A stretch of DNA of 64,000 nucleotides from Pseudolabrys taiwanensis. GTDB lineage: Bacteria > Pseudomonadota > Alphaproteobacteria > Rhizobiales > Xanthobacteraceae. Each line of letters begins with the position of its first letter. Position 1 is the stretch's first letter. The notes beneath the pieces are model-generated. The model made no database searches. It was not told the DNA's origin and saw nothing but the letters and a program-made list of their open reading frames with translations. The stretch lies in assembly GCF_003367395.1 (NCBI RefSeq), contig NZ_CP031417.1:3906001-3970000 (forward strand). The letters are read 5' to 3'. Below are positions 44,341-52,521 of the stretch, one piece after another. A program made the position numbers and the translations under genes.

Positions 44341-44368
44341 TTGACATTTTTTGAACAAAGTCTAGTCT
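44341..44368 (+). promoter_or_regulatory. Possible sigma70 promoter for the gene at 44402
   Basis: TTGACA at 44341-44346 and TAGTCT at 44363-44368 with a 16-base spacer, inside an AT-rich stretch. The -35 is perfect, the -10 weak. It lies about 35 bases before the ATG at 44402, which also has GGGAG upstream. Confidence 0.4.
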
Positions 44369-44401
44369 TTATTTAAGAAGCTCAACGGGAGAGTTGCCGT
44401 C

Positions 44402-44854
44402 ATGAAGGTATTCGTTGGAACTGCACAGGAATACAAAGAGGTAGCCCACCTTTTCGGGGACGAGTCGGCCGCAAAGCCCGACGCCGCCTCGAGCCAAATT
44501 CCTGCGAAGACCGCGAAGGGTGAATCGGAGGCTGCGGCTCTTAGCTCCGAGATAATCGAATATGCTTTCAGCCGTATTCCGCTATCTCAAAATCAAAGCA
44601 AAGTTTGGCGAACAATCGTCGATGCCTATCCGAACTGGGTGAACGTAATTGAGCTTGCAGACCGGACTGGGCTCAGTCGTCAGGAAATCGCTGGCGTATG
44701 GGGCGCGCTCGGACGTCGCCTCGCACATACTACGGGTTGGCCCACCGATGAGTGGCCAATGGACGAGGACCGCGACCACAATAATCTACGGCGATATCGG
44801 GCACATGCAGACCTGGTTCGCCTTGTTAAGGCAGGCCGGATTAAGCTCAAATAA
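44402..44854 (+). CDS. Hypothetical protein with a possible winged-helix segment
   Basis: 150 residues, no family recognised. The middle (SKVWRTIVDAYPNWVNVIELADRTGLSRQEIAGVWGALGRRLAHTTGW) reads like a helix-turn-helix with an ensuing wing, and the C-terminus is rich in charged residues (DEDRDHNNLRRYRAHADLVRLVKAGRIKLK). The N-terminal 45 residues look disordered. Base composition of the gene and its leader is visibly more AT-rich than the surroundings, and the codon choice (for example AAA, AAT, GTA) is less GC-biased, suggesting recent acquisition. It begins an accessory block between coaBC and ubiB. No toxin or integrase is adjacent. Confidence 0.7.
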   Translation: MKVFVGTAQEYKEVAHLFGDESAAKPDAASSQIPAKTAKGESEAAALSSEIIEYAFSRIPLSQNQSKVWRTIVDAYPNWVNVIELADRTGLSRQEIAGVWGALGRRLAHTTGWPTDEWPMDEDRDHNNLRRYRAHADLVRLVKAGRIKLK

Positions 44855-44993
44855 GCGCAGCCAAGCGCGGTTCGATTTCATCAGGACGTTTTCAGGCCGG
44901 AGACCTTCGCGACGGCGTGCGGGGGGCTCCATGCCTCTCTTGTCGTAATCGAGTCAGGCGCCTCGCTCACGACTTTTGAATTATTTTTGCCAG

Positions 44994-45440
44994 CTAGGAC
45001 AGCGCCCGCAAGGCCGTGCGGACGAGGTCCGGGCCGCTCTCGGCGATCTTCTGTTCGATGGCCGCGTGGGTGCCCTTCCACAACGGGAAGGCCTCGGCGA
45101 GCACATTGCGGCCTTCCGGGGTCAACGCCAGACGGCGGCTGCGGCGATCTTCCGGGTCGACGGCGACCTTGACCAACCCCCGCCGCTCCAGCGGCTTGAG
45201 ATTGGCGGTGAGCGTCGTGCGGTCCATCGCCAGCAACTGCGCCACGCTGCCGATGCTCGGCGGCTCCGGGCGGTTGAGCGACATCAGCAGCGAAAATTGC
45301 CCGCTGGTGATGCCCACCGGCCGCAGCACGTCGTCGAAATGACGCGCCAACGCCCGCGCCGCGCGTTGTGCGTGCAGGCACAGACACGCGTCCCGCACCA
45401 GAATGGTGCTCGCAAAGGACACGGGGTCGGGTTTTGACAT
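44994..45440 (-). CDS. MarR family transcriptional regulator
   Basis: 148 residues with a MarR winged helix: GITSGQFSLLMSLNRPEPPSIGSVAQLLAMDRTTLTANLKPLERRGLVKV carries the recognition helix, and VDPEDRRSRRLALTPEGR the wing. A cysteine pair in RDACLCLHAQRAARAL near the N-terminus could make it redox-sensitive, as in OhrR-type regulators; this is inference. It is divergent from the PhnB-like gene at 45555, with the palindrome GTTGATATCAAC in the gap, so it probably controls that operon and itself. Confidence 0.92.
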   Translation of the reverse strand: MSKPDPVSFASTILVRDACLCLHAQRAARALARHFDDVLRPVGITSGQFSLLMSLNRPEPPSIGSVAQLLAMDRTTLTANLKPLERRGLVKVAVDPEDRRSRRLALTPEGRNVLAEAFPLWKGTHAAIEQKIAESGPDLVRTALRALS

Positions 45441-45451
45441 GACTCAAATAT

Positions 45452-45463
45452 GTTGATATCAAC
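45452..45463. promoter_or_regulatory. Palindromic MarR operator candidate
   Basis: GTTGATATCAAC, a perfect 12-base palindrome, lies 11 bases before the MarR start and about 90 bases before the PhnB-like gene. Its GATATC core is shared with the larger palindrome at 21730-21755. Confidence 0.55.
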
Positions 45464-45554
45464 GTTTTTGTCAATGAGGTTCCGGCCGCCCCGGCCGCAG
45501 CCGTCCACATGAAACGACGGGCGCAACGCCCACCGACACGCGAGGGAGAGAGAC

Positions 45555-45980
45555 ATGAACGTTCAGCCGTATCTGAGCTTCGAAGGCCGCTGCGAGGAAG
45601 CGCTCGACTTCTACAAGAAAGCGATCGGTGCGCAGGTCGAGGTCATGATGCGTTTCAAGGAAGCGCCGCCGATGGACAGCCCCGGCGAGGGCTGCGCCGG
45701 CCCGATGCCTGACGCCAACAAGATCATGCATTCGAGCTTCAAGGTCGGCGACGCCGTCATCATGGCGACCGACGGCATGGCGAGCGGCAAGGCGGATTTC
45801 AAAGGCATTTCGCTCGCGCTCTCGGTCAAGGATGACGCCGACGCTCAACAGAAATTCAAGGCGCTGAGCGAAGGCGGCACGGTGCTTCAGCCGCTGATGA
45901 AGACCTTCTTCTCCTCCAGCTTCGGCATGTTGGCCGACAAATTCGGCGTCGGCTGGATGGTGGTTGTTCCGCAGCACTAA
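45555..45980 (+). CDS. PhnB-like VOC superfamily protein
   Basis: 141 residues of the vicinal-oxygen-chelate fold in its PhnB/3-demethylubiquinone-like form: QPYLSFEGRCEEALDFYKKAIGAQ at the start, MHSSFKVGDAVIMATDG in the middle and MLADKFGVGWMVVVP at the end. Members are small, often dimeric, proteins of varied or unknown activity; the metal ligands of true glyoxalases are not conserved. GAGGGAGAGA precedes the ATG. It heads a rightward run with DUF899, a second VOC protein and DUF1428. Confidence 0.9.
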   Translation: MNVQPYLSFEGRCEEALDFYKKAIGAQVEVMMRFKEAPPMDSPGEGCAGPMPDANKIMHSSFKVGDAVIMATDGMASGKADFKGISLALSVKDDADAQQKFKALSEGGTVLQPLMKTFFSSSFGMLADKFGVGWMVVVPQH

Positions 45981-46029
45981 GCGCGCCGCACCCACGCTCG
46001 CATCAGCGCGCGAGCCCGAAGGAGGAACG

Positions 46030-46740
46030 ATGCTCGACAAACATACGACGCTGCCATCCGCGCAAGAGCTCGCGGACAATTGCAACGTCCGCATTCCGAA
46101 CGAGAGCGCCGAATACCGCAAGGCCCGTACAGCGCTGCTGGCCGAGGAGATCGAATTGCGGCGGCACATCGAGCGGGTTGCCGAACAGCGCCGGGCGTTA
46201 CCGCCCGGCGGCGCGGTGAAGGACTATCGCTTCATCGGTGAAAAAGGACCGGTCGGCTTCGCCGATCTCTTCGGCGACAAGCAGACGCTCGTCATCTACA
46301 CCTATATGTACGGCCCGCAGCGCGAGCGGCCGTGCCCGATGTGCACGTCGCTGCTGTCGTCTTTCGAGGGCGAGGCGCAGGACATCATGCAGAATGTCGC
46401 GCTGGCGGTGACGGCGCGCTCGCCGATCGAGCGCCTGCGGCACTTCAAGAGCGAGCGCGGGTGGCGCGACCTCCAGTTCTATTCGGATCCGTCCGGCGAG
46501 TTCAGCCGCGACTTCAACGCCCTCGGTCCGAACGGCGAGGAGTGGCCCGGTCTGCATGTCTTCACCCGGCGCGACGGCACGCTGCGTCATTTCTGGAGCG
46601 GCGAAATGGACGGCTCCACCGCCGATCCGGGTCAGGACTCGCGCGGCGCGCCGGACCTGATGCCGCTCTGGACCGTGCTCGACTGCACGCCGGAAGGCCG
46701 CAAGCCGCATTGGTATCCGAAACTCGACTACGGCCGCTGA
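46030..46740 (+). CDS. DUF899 family thioredoxin-like protein
   Basis: 236 residues. The family has a thioredoxin-like fold and is often found beside PhnB-type VOC proteins. Visible features are an N-terminal helical part (YRKARTALLAEEIELRRHIERVAEQRR), the conserved core FADLFGDKQTLVIYTYMYGP, the CPMCTSLLSSFEG motif with two cysteines spaced CxxC, and HVFTRRDGTLRHFWSGE. The CxxC suggests a thiol-redox role, not proven. ATG 46030 is fixed by GGAGG just upstream. It begins about 50 bases after the first VOC gene. Confidence 0.9.
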   Translation: MLDKHTTLPSAQELADNCNVRIPNESAEYRKARTALLAEEIELRRHIERVAEQRRALPPGGAVKDYRFIGEKGPVGFADLFGDKQTLVIYTYMYGPQRERPCPMCTSLLSSFEGEAQDIMQNVALAVTARSPIERLRHFKSERGWRDLQFYSDPSGEFSRDFNALGPNGEEWPGLHVFTRRDGTLRHFWSGEMDGSTADPGQDSRGAPDLMPLWTVLDCTPEGRKPHWYPKLDYGR

Positions 46741-46777
46741 GCGCTGCCGATCTCACGAAATGCACAAGGAGGAAATA

Positions 46778-47278
46778 GTGGCCTTAGCCAAACGAAAACT
46801 CGCGACCTGTCTTTGGTTCGACAAGCAGGCGGAAGAAGCGGCGAAATTCTATTGCTCCGTGTTCAAGAACGCGAAGCTCGGCCGCACCGCTTATTACCCC
46901 GACGCCGGGCAGGACATTCACGCCAAGCCGGCCAATTCCGTGCTGACGGTCGAGTTCGAACTCGAAGGCATGGCGTTCATGGCGCTCAATGCCGGGCCGA
47001 TGTTCAAATTCAACGAAGCGATCTCGCTGCAGATCCCCTGCGAGACGCAGGAGGAAATCGACTACTATTGGAGCGCGCTGACCGCCGACGGCGGTCAGGA
47101 AAGCCAATGCGGCTGGCTCAAGGACAAGTTCGGCCTGTCGTGGCAGGTGTTTCCCGACTTCATGGGCGACATATTGACCGGACCGGATCGCGCCGCCGCC
47201 GCGCGTGTTATGAACGCCTTCATGCCGATGAAGAAGTTCGACATGGCGGCCATCAAAAAGGCCTTCAAAGGCGAATAA
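46778..47278 (+). CDS. PhnB-like VOC family protein
   Basis: 166 residues with the PhnB-type VOC layout: RKLATCLWFDKQAEEAAKFYCSVFKNAK, MAFMALNAGPMFKFNEAISLQIPCETQEEIDYYW and CGWLKDKFGLSWQVFPDFM. The YYW.AL....ESQCGWLKDKFG block is the family signature. GTG 46778 is preferred because GGAGG precedes it by a few bases; the ATG at 46760 would place the ribosome-binding site inside the gene. It follows DUF899 by 37 bases and precedes DUF1428 by 11, so all are co-transcribed. Substrate unknown. Confidence 0.9.
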   Translation: MALAKRKLATCLWFDKQAEEAAKFYCSVFKNAKLGRTAYYPDAGQDIHAKPANSVLTVEFELEGMAFMALNAGPMFKFNEAISLQIPCETQEEIDYYWSALTADGGQESQCGWLKDKFGLSWQVFPDFMGDILTGPDRAAAARVMNAFMPMKKFDMAAIKKAFKGE

Positions 47279-47289
47279 CGGAGGAGCGC

Positions 47290-47646
47290 ATGACCTACGT
47301 GGACGGATTCGTGGTGCCGGTTCCGAAGAAGAAGATCGCGGCTTATCGCAAGATGGCGCGCAAGGCCGGCAAGATCTGGCTGGAACACGGCGCGCTCGAA
47401 TTCCGCGAATGCGTCGCCGACGACGTCAAGAAAGGCAAGTGGACGTCGTTTCCGCGTAGCGTCAAGCTGAAGGCCGGCGAAACGGTGATGTTCTCATGGA
47501 TCGTCTATCGCTCGCGCAAGCAGCGGGACAGCGTGCTGAAGAAGGTGATGAGCGACGAGCGCCTCAAAGCCGACATGCAGGGCGATATGCCATTCGACGG
47601 CAAGCGCATGATCTTCGGCGGCTTCAAGACCCTTGTCGCGCTCTGA
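47290..47646 (+). CDS. DUF1428 family protein
   Basis: 118 residues, cytosolic, of a small family with a dimeric alpha-beta barrel fold. Characteristic parts are MTYVDGFVVPVPKKKIAAYRKMA at the start, ARKAGKIWLEHGALEFRECVADD and FPRSVKLKAGETVMFSWIVYRSR in the middle, and GDMPFDGKRMIFGGF at the end. Enzymatic function is not established; the family often occurs with PhnB-like VOC and DUF899 genes, as here. GGAGGAG lies directly before the ATG, 11 bases after the previous stop. Confidence 0.92.
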   Translation: MTYVDGFVVPVPKKKIAAYRKMARKAGKIWLEHGALEFRECVADDVKKGKWTSFPRSVKLKAGETVMFSWIVYRSRKQRDSVLKKVMSDERLKADMQGDMPFDGKRMIFGGFKTLVAL

Positions 47647-47733
47647 TCCGCACGGCATCCGGTAGAACCGTTCCACTCGCGCAGGAGTGAGCGGGGTGTG
47701 GGTCCAGCAGGCAACCGATTAAGGCTGTCGCGC

Positions 47734-49305
47734 CTACACCAACAGCCACGCGATCCAGAACAACAGCAGCGCGATGACCCACAGCGCCGCGGCCGTCCAA
47801 CGGTTGCGGCGCTGCTCGGCCCGGCCGATGGCCTCGACCGTCTCCGGCGCCAGCACGAGACCGTTGCGCGTGATGTCGTCGAGCTGATCGAGCATGAAGC
47901 CGGCGCGCGTCAGCAGCGACGGCACCTGCGCGACGAAACGGCCGATCTCGCCGGCGCCGCGCGCCGCGCCTTCGGCGATGCCCACCGGCCCCAGATTGCG
48001 CGCGATCCACTCGCGCACCACCGGATCGGCCGTCTTCCACATGTCGAGCTTGGGATCGAGCGAACGCGCGACGCCTTCGACCACGACCATGGTCTTCTGC
48101 AGCAGGATCAGCTCGGGCCGCGTGCGCATATCGAAAATGCCGGTCACCTCGAACAGCAGCGTCAGCAGCTTCGCCATCGAGATATCTTCGGCGGTGCGGT
48201 TATGGATCGGCTCGCCGATGGCGCGGATCGCCTGCGCGAAGGCATCGACCGAATGATGCCGCGGCACGTAGCCGGCATCGAAATGCACCTGCGCGACCCG
48301 GCGATAGTCGCGCGTGATGAACCCGAACAGGATCTCGGCGAGGAAGCGGCGCTCCTTGACGCCGAGCCGGCCCATGATGCCGAAGTCGACCGCGATCAAC
48401 CGGCCATCGTCATCGACGAACAGATTACCGGGATGCATGTCGGCGTGGAAGAAGCCGTCGCGCAACGCATGGCGCAGGAAGCTCTGGATCACGTTGCGGC
48501 CGAGCGCCGGCAGATCGAAGCCCTTGGCCTCGAGCGCGGCGCGATCGTTGAGCTTCGTGCCGTCGATCCATTCGAGCGTCAGCACTTCGCGCGCCGTGCG
48601 ATCCCAATCGATGTGCGGCACGCGGAAATCGACATCCTCGCGCGTGTTCTCGGCCATCTCCGACAGCGCCGCCGCCTCCAGGCGGAAATCCATCTCCAGT
48701 GCCACCGAACGGTCGAGCGTGTTGACGACTTCGACCAGACGCAGGCGTTCGGCTTCCGGCGACATCGCCTCGGCGCGCCGCGCCGCGAAGAAGAAAGCGT
48801 CGAGGTCGACCTTGAAACGCCGCTCGACGCCGGGCCGCAGGATCTTCACCGCGACCTGCTGGCGCACGCCATCCTTCTCGACCTGCGCCGGATGCACCTG
48901 CGCGATCGAAGCCGCCGCCACCGCCGGTCCGAAGTTGGCATAGACGGCGTTGAGCGGCTTCTCGAACGCCGCGGCAACCACGGCTTCCGCTTCGGCTTGC
49001 GGAAACGCCGGCATCTTGTCTTGCAGGCTTTGCAGATCGCGCGCGATCGCGGGGCCCACGACGTCGGGCCGCGTCGCCAGAAACTGCCCGAGCTTGACGT
49101 AAGTGGGGCCGAGCCGTCCGAGCGCCGCGGCGAGACGGGCACCGCCATCCTTGGCGCCGGGCCGCTCGATGAGCCGCGCGAGCGCGATCGCCGTGCGCGC
49201 GGGCAGCGGCAAAGGCCGCGTGTCGACGAGCGCGAGCACGCCCTCGCGCGCGAACACATAGCCGGCGCGAGACAGGCGGATGAGATGAGAGAAGGCCGCG
49301 ATCAC
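47734..49305 (-). CDS. ubiB: Ubiquinone biosynthesis protein UbiB (ADCK-family atypical kinase)
   Basis: Required for ubiquinone production, probably by extracting or shuttling hydrophobic Q precursors with ATPase activity. The 523 residues include the KxGQ motif in [13 protein letters not shown], the conserved [39 protein letters not shown] and a C-terminal pair of membrane helices ([21 protein letters not shown]). The start is GTG at 49305, overlapping the ubiE stop by four bases, so it is translationally coupled to ubiE. Confidence 0.96.
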   Translation of the reverse strand: MIAAFSHLIRLSRAGYVFAREGVLALVDTRPLPLPARTAIALARLIERPGAKDGGARLAAALGRLGPTYVKLGQFLATRPDVVGPAIARDLQSLQDKMPAFPQAEAEAVVAAAFEKPLNAVYANFGPAVAAASIAQVHPAQVEKDGVRQQVAVKILRPGVERRFKVDLDAFFFAARRAEAMSPEAERLRLVEVVNTLDRSVALEMDFRLEAAALSEMAENTREDVDFRVPHIDWDRTAREVLTLEWIDGTKLNDRAALEAKGFDLPALGRNVIQSFLRHALRDGFFHADMHPGNLFVDDDGRLIAVDFGIMGRLGVKERRFLAEILFGFITRDYRRVAQVHFDAGYVPRHHSVDAFAQAIRAIGEPIHNRTAEDISMAKLLTLLFEVTGIFDMRTRPELILLQKTMVVVEGVARSLDPKLDMWKTADPVVREWIARNLGPVGIAEGAARGAGEIGRFVAQVPSLLTRAGFMLDQLDDITRNGLVLAPETVEAIGRAEQRRNRWTAAALWVIALLLFWIAWLLV

Positions 49306-50063
49306 AATTTCCAGCCCGAGTGCAGCGCGACGACGCCGCCGGTCATCTGCGTGAACGAGACGCGGCGGAAGCCGGCTGCTTCGATCATCGCGGCGAAGCG
49401 CCGCGGCTTGGGAAACTTGCGAATGGATTCGACGAGGTACTGATAGGCCTCGCGATCGCCGGTGACAGCCTGGCCGACGCGCGGGATCACGTTGAACGAA
49501 TAGAGCTCGTAGATCTTGTCGAGACCCGGCACATCGACCGCGGAGAATTCAAGGCAGAGAAAGCGCCCGCCCGTCTTGAGCACGCGATAGACTTCCGCCA
49601 GCGCGCGCTCGATACGCGGCACGTTGCGAATGCCGAAGGCGATGGTGACGCAGTCGAAGGTCTTGTCGGCATAAGGCAGCTCTTCGGCATTGCCCTGCTC
49701 GAAGGTCACCGCATGGTCATAGCCGCGCTTCTCCGCGCGCTCGCGGCCGACTGCCAGCATCTCCGCATTGATGTCGCACACCGTCACCCGCGTGCCGTCG
49801 CCGCCCGCGTCCACGACGCGGAAAGCGACGTCGCCCGTACCCCCCGCGAGATCGAGCAGCCGGAACGCACGATCCGATTTCGGCGGGTTCACCGCGGTGA
49901 CCAGGGCGTCCTTCCACGGCCGGTGCAATCCGCCGGACATCAGGTCGTTCATCAGGTCGTAGCGGCGCGCCACCGAATGGAAGACGTCGTCCACCCGCCC
50001 CTGCTTTTCCTCCAGGGGGATGTTCTCGTAGCCGAAATGGGTCTCTTCGCGGGTCGTGGGCAT
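49302..50063 (-). CDS. ubiE: Demethylmenaquinone/ubiquinone C-methyltransferase UbiE
   Basis: SAM-dependent methyltransferase adding the C5 methyl group of the ubiquinone ring. The 253 residues carry [29 protein letters not shown], motif [16 protein letters not shown], the acidic loop [15 protein letters not shown], and the family block [28 protein letters not shown] 50063 with AAGGA ten bases upstream is preferred over TTG 50069. Order ubiE-ubiB is conserved. It is divergent from the VOC gene at 50163. Confidence 0.97.
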   Translation of the reverse strand: MPTTREETHFGYENIPLEEKQGRVDDVFHSVARRYDLMNDLMSGGLHRPWKDALVTAVNPPKSDRAFRLLDLAGGTGDVAFRVVDAGGDGTRVTVCDINAEMLAVGRERAEKRGYDHAVTFEQGNAEELPYADKTFDCVTIAFGIRNVPRIERALAEVYRVLKTGGRFLCLEFSAVDVPGLDKIYELYSFNVIPRVGQAVTGDREAYQYLVESIRKFPKPRRFAAMIEAAGFRRVSFTQMTGGVVALHSGWKL

Positions 50064-50162
50064 CGCCAATTGTCCTTTGCGGCCCGGACCATAGCGCGGG
50101 CGGGCGGCGGGCGCTAGAAAGGTCGCCGCGATGCCTTAACGAGCGGTACGGAAGGGGTCCAG

Positions 50163-50552
50163 ATGTCAATCGCGTTCAAAGCCGCTATTCCGACGTTTCG
50201 GATTTTTTCGCTCGAGAAGGCGCGCGAGTTCTATCTCGACTTTCTCGGTTGCAAGATCGACTGGGAGCACCGTTTCGAACCCGAGGCGCCGGTTTACATG
50301 CAGGTCTCTCGCGGCGGTTTTACGCTGCGCCTCAGCGAGCACCATGGTGACGGTACGCCCGGCTCCATCGCCTACGTGCCCGTGAGCGGGGTAGCCGAGC
50401 TGCACCGCGAACTGAACGAAAAGAAGTACCGTTACAACCGCCCCGGCCTGGACGAGCAGGAATGGGGCATGACCGAGGTGACCGTCGTCGACCCGTTCAA
50501 CAACCGGATCACCTTCGGCGAGCCCACCGAAATGACGGCGCGCAACACCTAA
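50163..50552 (+). CDS. Glyoxalase/bleomycin-resistance-like VOC protein
   Basis: 129 residues of the VOC fold, resembling the Bleomycin_resistance/Glyoxalase_9 type: [56 protein letters not shown] and [21 protein letters not shown]. Two half-barrels can be made out. No metal-ligand set specific to glyoxalase I is obvious, so the substrate is open. Its stop overlaps the mutM start by one base (TAATG), so they are co-translated, while rhizobial relatives usually have ubiE and mutM divergent with nothing between. Confidence 0.9.
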   Translation: MSIAFKAAIPTFRIFSLEKAREFYLDFLGCKIDWEHRFEPEAPVYMQVSRGGFTLRLSEHHGDGTPGSIAYVPVSGVAELHRELNEKKYRYNRPGLDEQEWGMTEVTVVDPFNNRITFGEPTEMTARNT

Positions 50553-51421
50553 TGCCCGAGCTCCCCGAAGTCGAAACCGTCCGCCGCGGTCTCGCGCCCG
50601 CCATGGAAGGCGCGCGCATCGACAAGGTCGACGTGCGCCATCGCGGCCTGCGCTGGCCGATCGCCAAGGACTTCGAGCAGCGCATCGAGGGGCAGACGGT
50701 CGAGGGTCTCGGCCGCCGCGCGAAGTATCTCATCGCCGATCTGTCGTCCGGCGACGTGCTGGTCATGCATCTCGGCATGTCGGGCTCGTTCCGCGTCGGT
50801 CATGAGTCGCGGCCGGGCATCTACTATCACGAGACGTCGAAGAGCACGGCGCACGACCATGTCGTGTTTCATCTCTCGAACGGCGAGATCGTGACCTTCA
50901 ACGACCCGCGCCGCTTCGGCTCGATGAAGCTCGTGCCGCGCGCCAAGCTCGACCAGGAGCCTTTGCTGCGCGGCATCGGACCCGAGCCGCTCGGCAACGC
51001 ATTCGATGCGGCGATGCTGGCGAAGGCCTGCGCCGGCAAAAAGACGTCACTCAAAGCGGCGCTGCTCGATCAGCGCGTGGTCGCCGGTCTCGGCAATATC
51101 TATGTCTGCGAGGCGCTGTTTCGCGCGCGGCTCTCGCCCAAACGGCGCGCTTCCACGATCGCCGACCGCCACGGCAAGCCCAATGCGCGCGCCGAAGCGC
51201 TCGTGCCGGCGATCAAGGCGGTGTTGCAGGACGCCATCAAGGCCGGCGGCTCCTCCTTGCGCGATCACCGCCGCGCCGACGGTTCGCTCGGCGACTTCCA
51301 ACACAATTTCCTGGTCTATGACCGCGAAGGTCAGCCCTGCCCTGGCGGCTGCGGGGGCACGGTCAAACGCATCGTGCAGGCCGGGCGCTCGACCTTCTAT
51401 TGTCCGTCATGCCAGAAATGA
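50552..51421 (+). CDS. mutM: Formamidopyrimidine-DNA glycosylase (Fpg/MutM)
   Basis: Excises 8-oxoguanine and formamidopyrimidines and nicks the abasic site. The 289 residues begin [14 protein letters not shown], where Pro2 is the nucleophile and Glu3 the acid. [17 protein letters not shown] and [17 protein letters not shown] make up the helix-two-turns-helix region, and a zinc finger ends the chain ([11 protein letters not shown] and STFYCPSCQ, four cysteines). Start overlaps the VOC stop (TAATG). It belongs to the coaBC-ubiB-ubiE-mutM-ech block. Confidence 0.97.
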   Translation: MPELPEVETVRRGLAPAMEGARIDKVDVRHRGLRWPIAKDFEQRIEGQTVEGLGRRAKYLIADLSSGDVLVMHLGMSGSFRVGHESRPGIYYHETSKSTAHDHVVFHLSNGEIVTFNDPRRFGSMKLVPRAKLDQEPLLRGIGPEPLGNAFDAAMLAKACAGKKTSLKAALLDQRVVAGLGNIYVCEALFRARLSPKRRASTIADRHGKPNARAEALVPAIKAVLQDAIKAGGSSLRDHRRADGSLGDFQHNFLVYDREGQPCPGGCGGTVKRIVQAGRSTFYCPSCQK

Positions 51422-51433
51422 GGCTCTCCCCAC

Positions 51434-51585
51434 GGTCATGCCCGGGCAACCGGGTCCGGCCTCTGGCCGGCCCGGCCGTAAGACTTGACCCGGGCATCCA
51501 TGATGAGGTGCAACAGGTTCGACCGTACGATCGTATAGGAACGCATGTTTCATGGATTGCCGGGTCAAGCCCGGCAATGACTGTT
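51434..51585. repeat. Bracketed palindromic element between mutM and the enoyl-CoA hydratase gene
   Basis: GGTCATGCCCGGG...CCCGGGCATCCATGA and CATGGATTGCCGGGTC...CCGGCAATGAC, with TCATGC/GCATGT-type ends around a centre containing CGACCGTACGATCGTA. Same design as 13981 and 34578: GTCATNCCGGG at one end and CCGGNAATGAC at the other. Confidence 0.6.
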
Positions 51586-51605
51586 TGGAGAGTCCGGAGC
51601 CAATC

Positions 51606-52379
51606 ATGAGCTATCAAAACATCCTCGTCGAAACCAAAGGCCGCGTCGGCATCATCCGGCTCAACCGTCCGCAGGCGCTGAACGCGCTCAATCAGGCGCT
51701 AATGGCGGAGCTGACGCAAGCGGTGCAGGCGTTCGACGCCGATGACGCTGTCGGCTGCATGCTGCTCACCGGCAGCGAGAAGGCTTTCGCCGCCGGCGCC
51801 GACATCAAGGAGATGGCGGACAAGAGCTTCATCGACGCCTATGGCGGCAACTTCGCGGCCGATTGGCACGGCATCGCGCAGGCGCGGAAGCCGGTCGTCG
51901 CGGCGGTCGCCGGCTTCGCGCTCGGCGGCGGCTGCGAGATCGCCATGCAATGCGACATCATCATCGCCGCCGACACCGCCAAGTTCGGTCAGCCGGAAAT
52001 CAAGCTCGGCGTCATTCCCGGCATCGGCGGCACGCAACGCCTGACACGCGCGGTCGGCAAGGCCAAGGCGATGGACCTCGTGCTCACCGGCCGCAACATG
52101 GATGCGGCGGAAGCCGAGCGTGCCGGCCTCGTCGCGCGCGTCGTGCCGGCCGCGAGCCTGATGGACGAAGCGATGAAGGTTGCCGAGACGATCGCCGGCA
52201 TGTCGCTGCCATCGGTGCTGGCCGGCAAGGAATCGGTCAACGCCGCGTTCGAGTCGTCCTTGGCCGAAGGCGTGCGCTTCGAACGGCGCATCTTCCATTC
52301 GCTGTTCGCGACCGAGGATCAGAAGGAAGGCATGAAGGCCTTCGTCGAGAAGCGTAAGCCGGATTGGAAGAACAAGTAA
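51606..52379 (+). CDS. Enoyl-CoA hydratase
   Basis: Hydrates trans-2-enoyl-CoA to 3-hydroxyacyl-CoA in beta-oxidation. The 257 residues are a full crotonase: [19 protein letters not shown], the oxyanion-hole [32 protein letters not shown], and the catalytic glutamate in [19 protein letters not shown] with the second acid near [14 protein letters not shown]. The best match in kind is the mitochondrial-like EchA/PaaF class. It keeps its rhizobial place after mutM, but rpsT and dnaA, which usually follow, are absent here. ATG 51606 with GGAG upstream. Confidence 0.94.
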   Translation: MSYQNILVETKGRVGIIRLNRPQALNALNQALMAELTQAVQAFDADDAVGCMLLTGSEKAFAAGADIKEMADKSFIDAYGGNFAADWHGIAQARKPVVAAVAGFALGGGCEIAMQCDIIIAADTAKFGQPEIKLGVIPGIGGTQRLTRAVGKAKAMDLVLTGRNMDAAEAERAGLVARVVPAASLMDEAMKVAETIAGMSLPSVLAGKESVNAAFESSLAEGVRFERRIFHSLFATEDQKEGMKAFVEKRKPDWKNK

Positions 52380-52409
52380 GGCGCGCCCGGACGCGGCGCA
52401 GCCTTTCTC

Positions 52410-52512
52410 GGCCCTCATGCTGAGGAGCGCCGCGAAGCAGCCGCCTCGGAGCATGAGGCCGCCCCATCCTTCGAGACGCGCTCACTGACGTGAGCACGCC
52501 TCAGGGTAAGGC
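52410..52512. repeat. Palindromic repeat of the CCTTCGAGAC/CTCAGG family
   Basis: CCCTCATGCTGAGGAGCGCCGCG...AGCATGAGG then CATCCTTCGAGACGCG...CGCCTCAGGG. The unit is very similar to 62522-62628. It fills the gap between the hydratase gene and the converging protease-like gene. Confidence 0.6.
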
Positions 52513-52521
52513 GGAGAGGCG

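Noticed and set aside
44238..44401. A toxin-antitoxin locus at the FitA-like domain
   Set aside because: The RHH domain is fused in frame to CoaBC, and neither neighbour is a PIN-domain toxin; the divergent gene shows no PIN motif.
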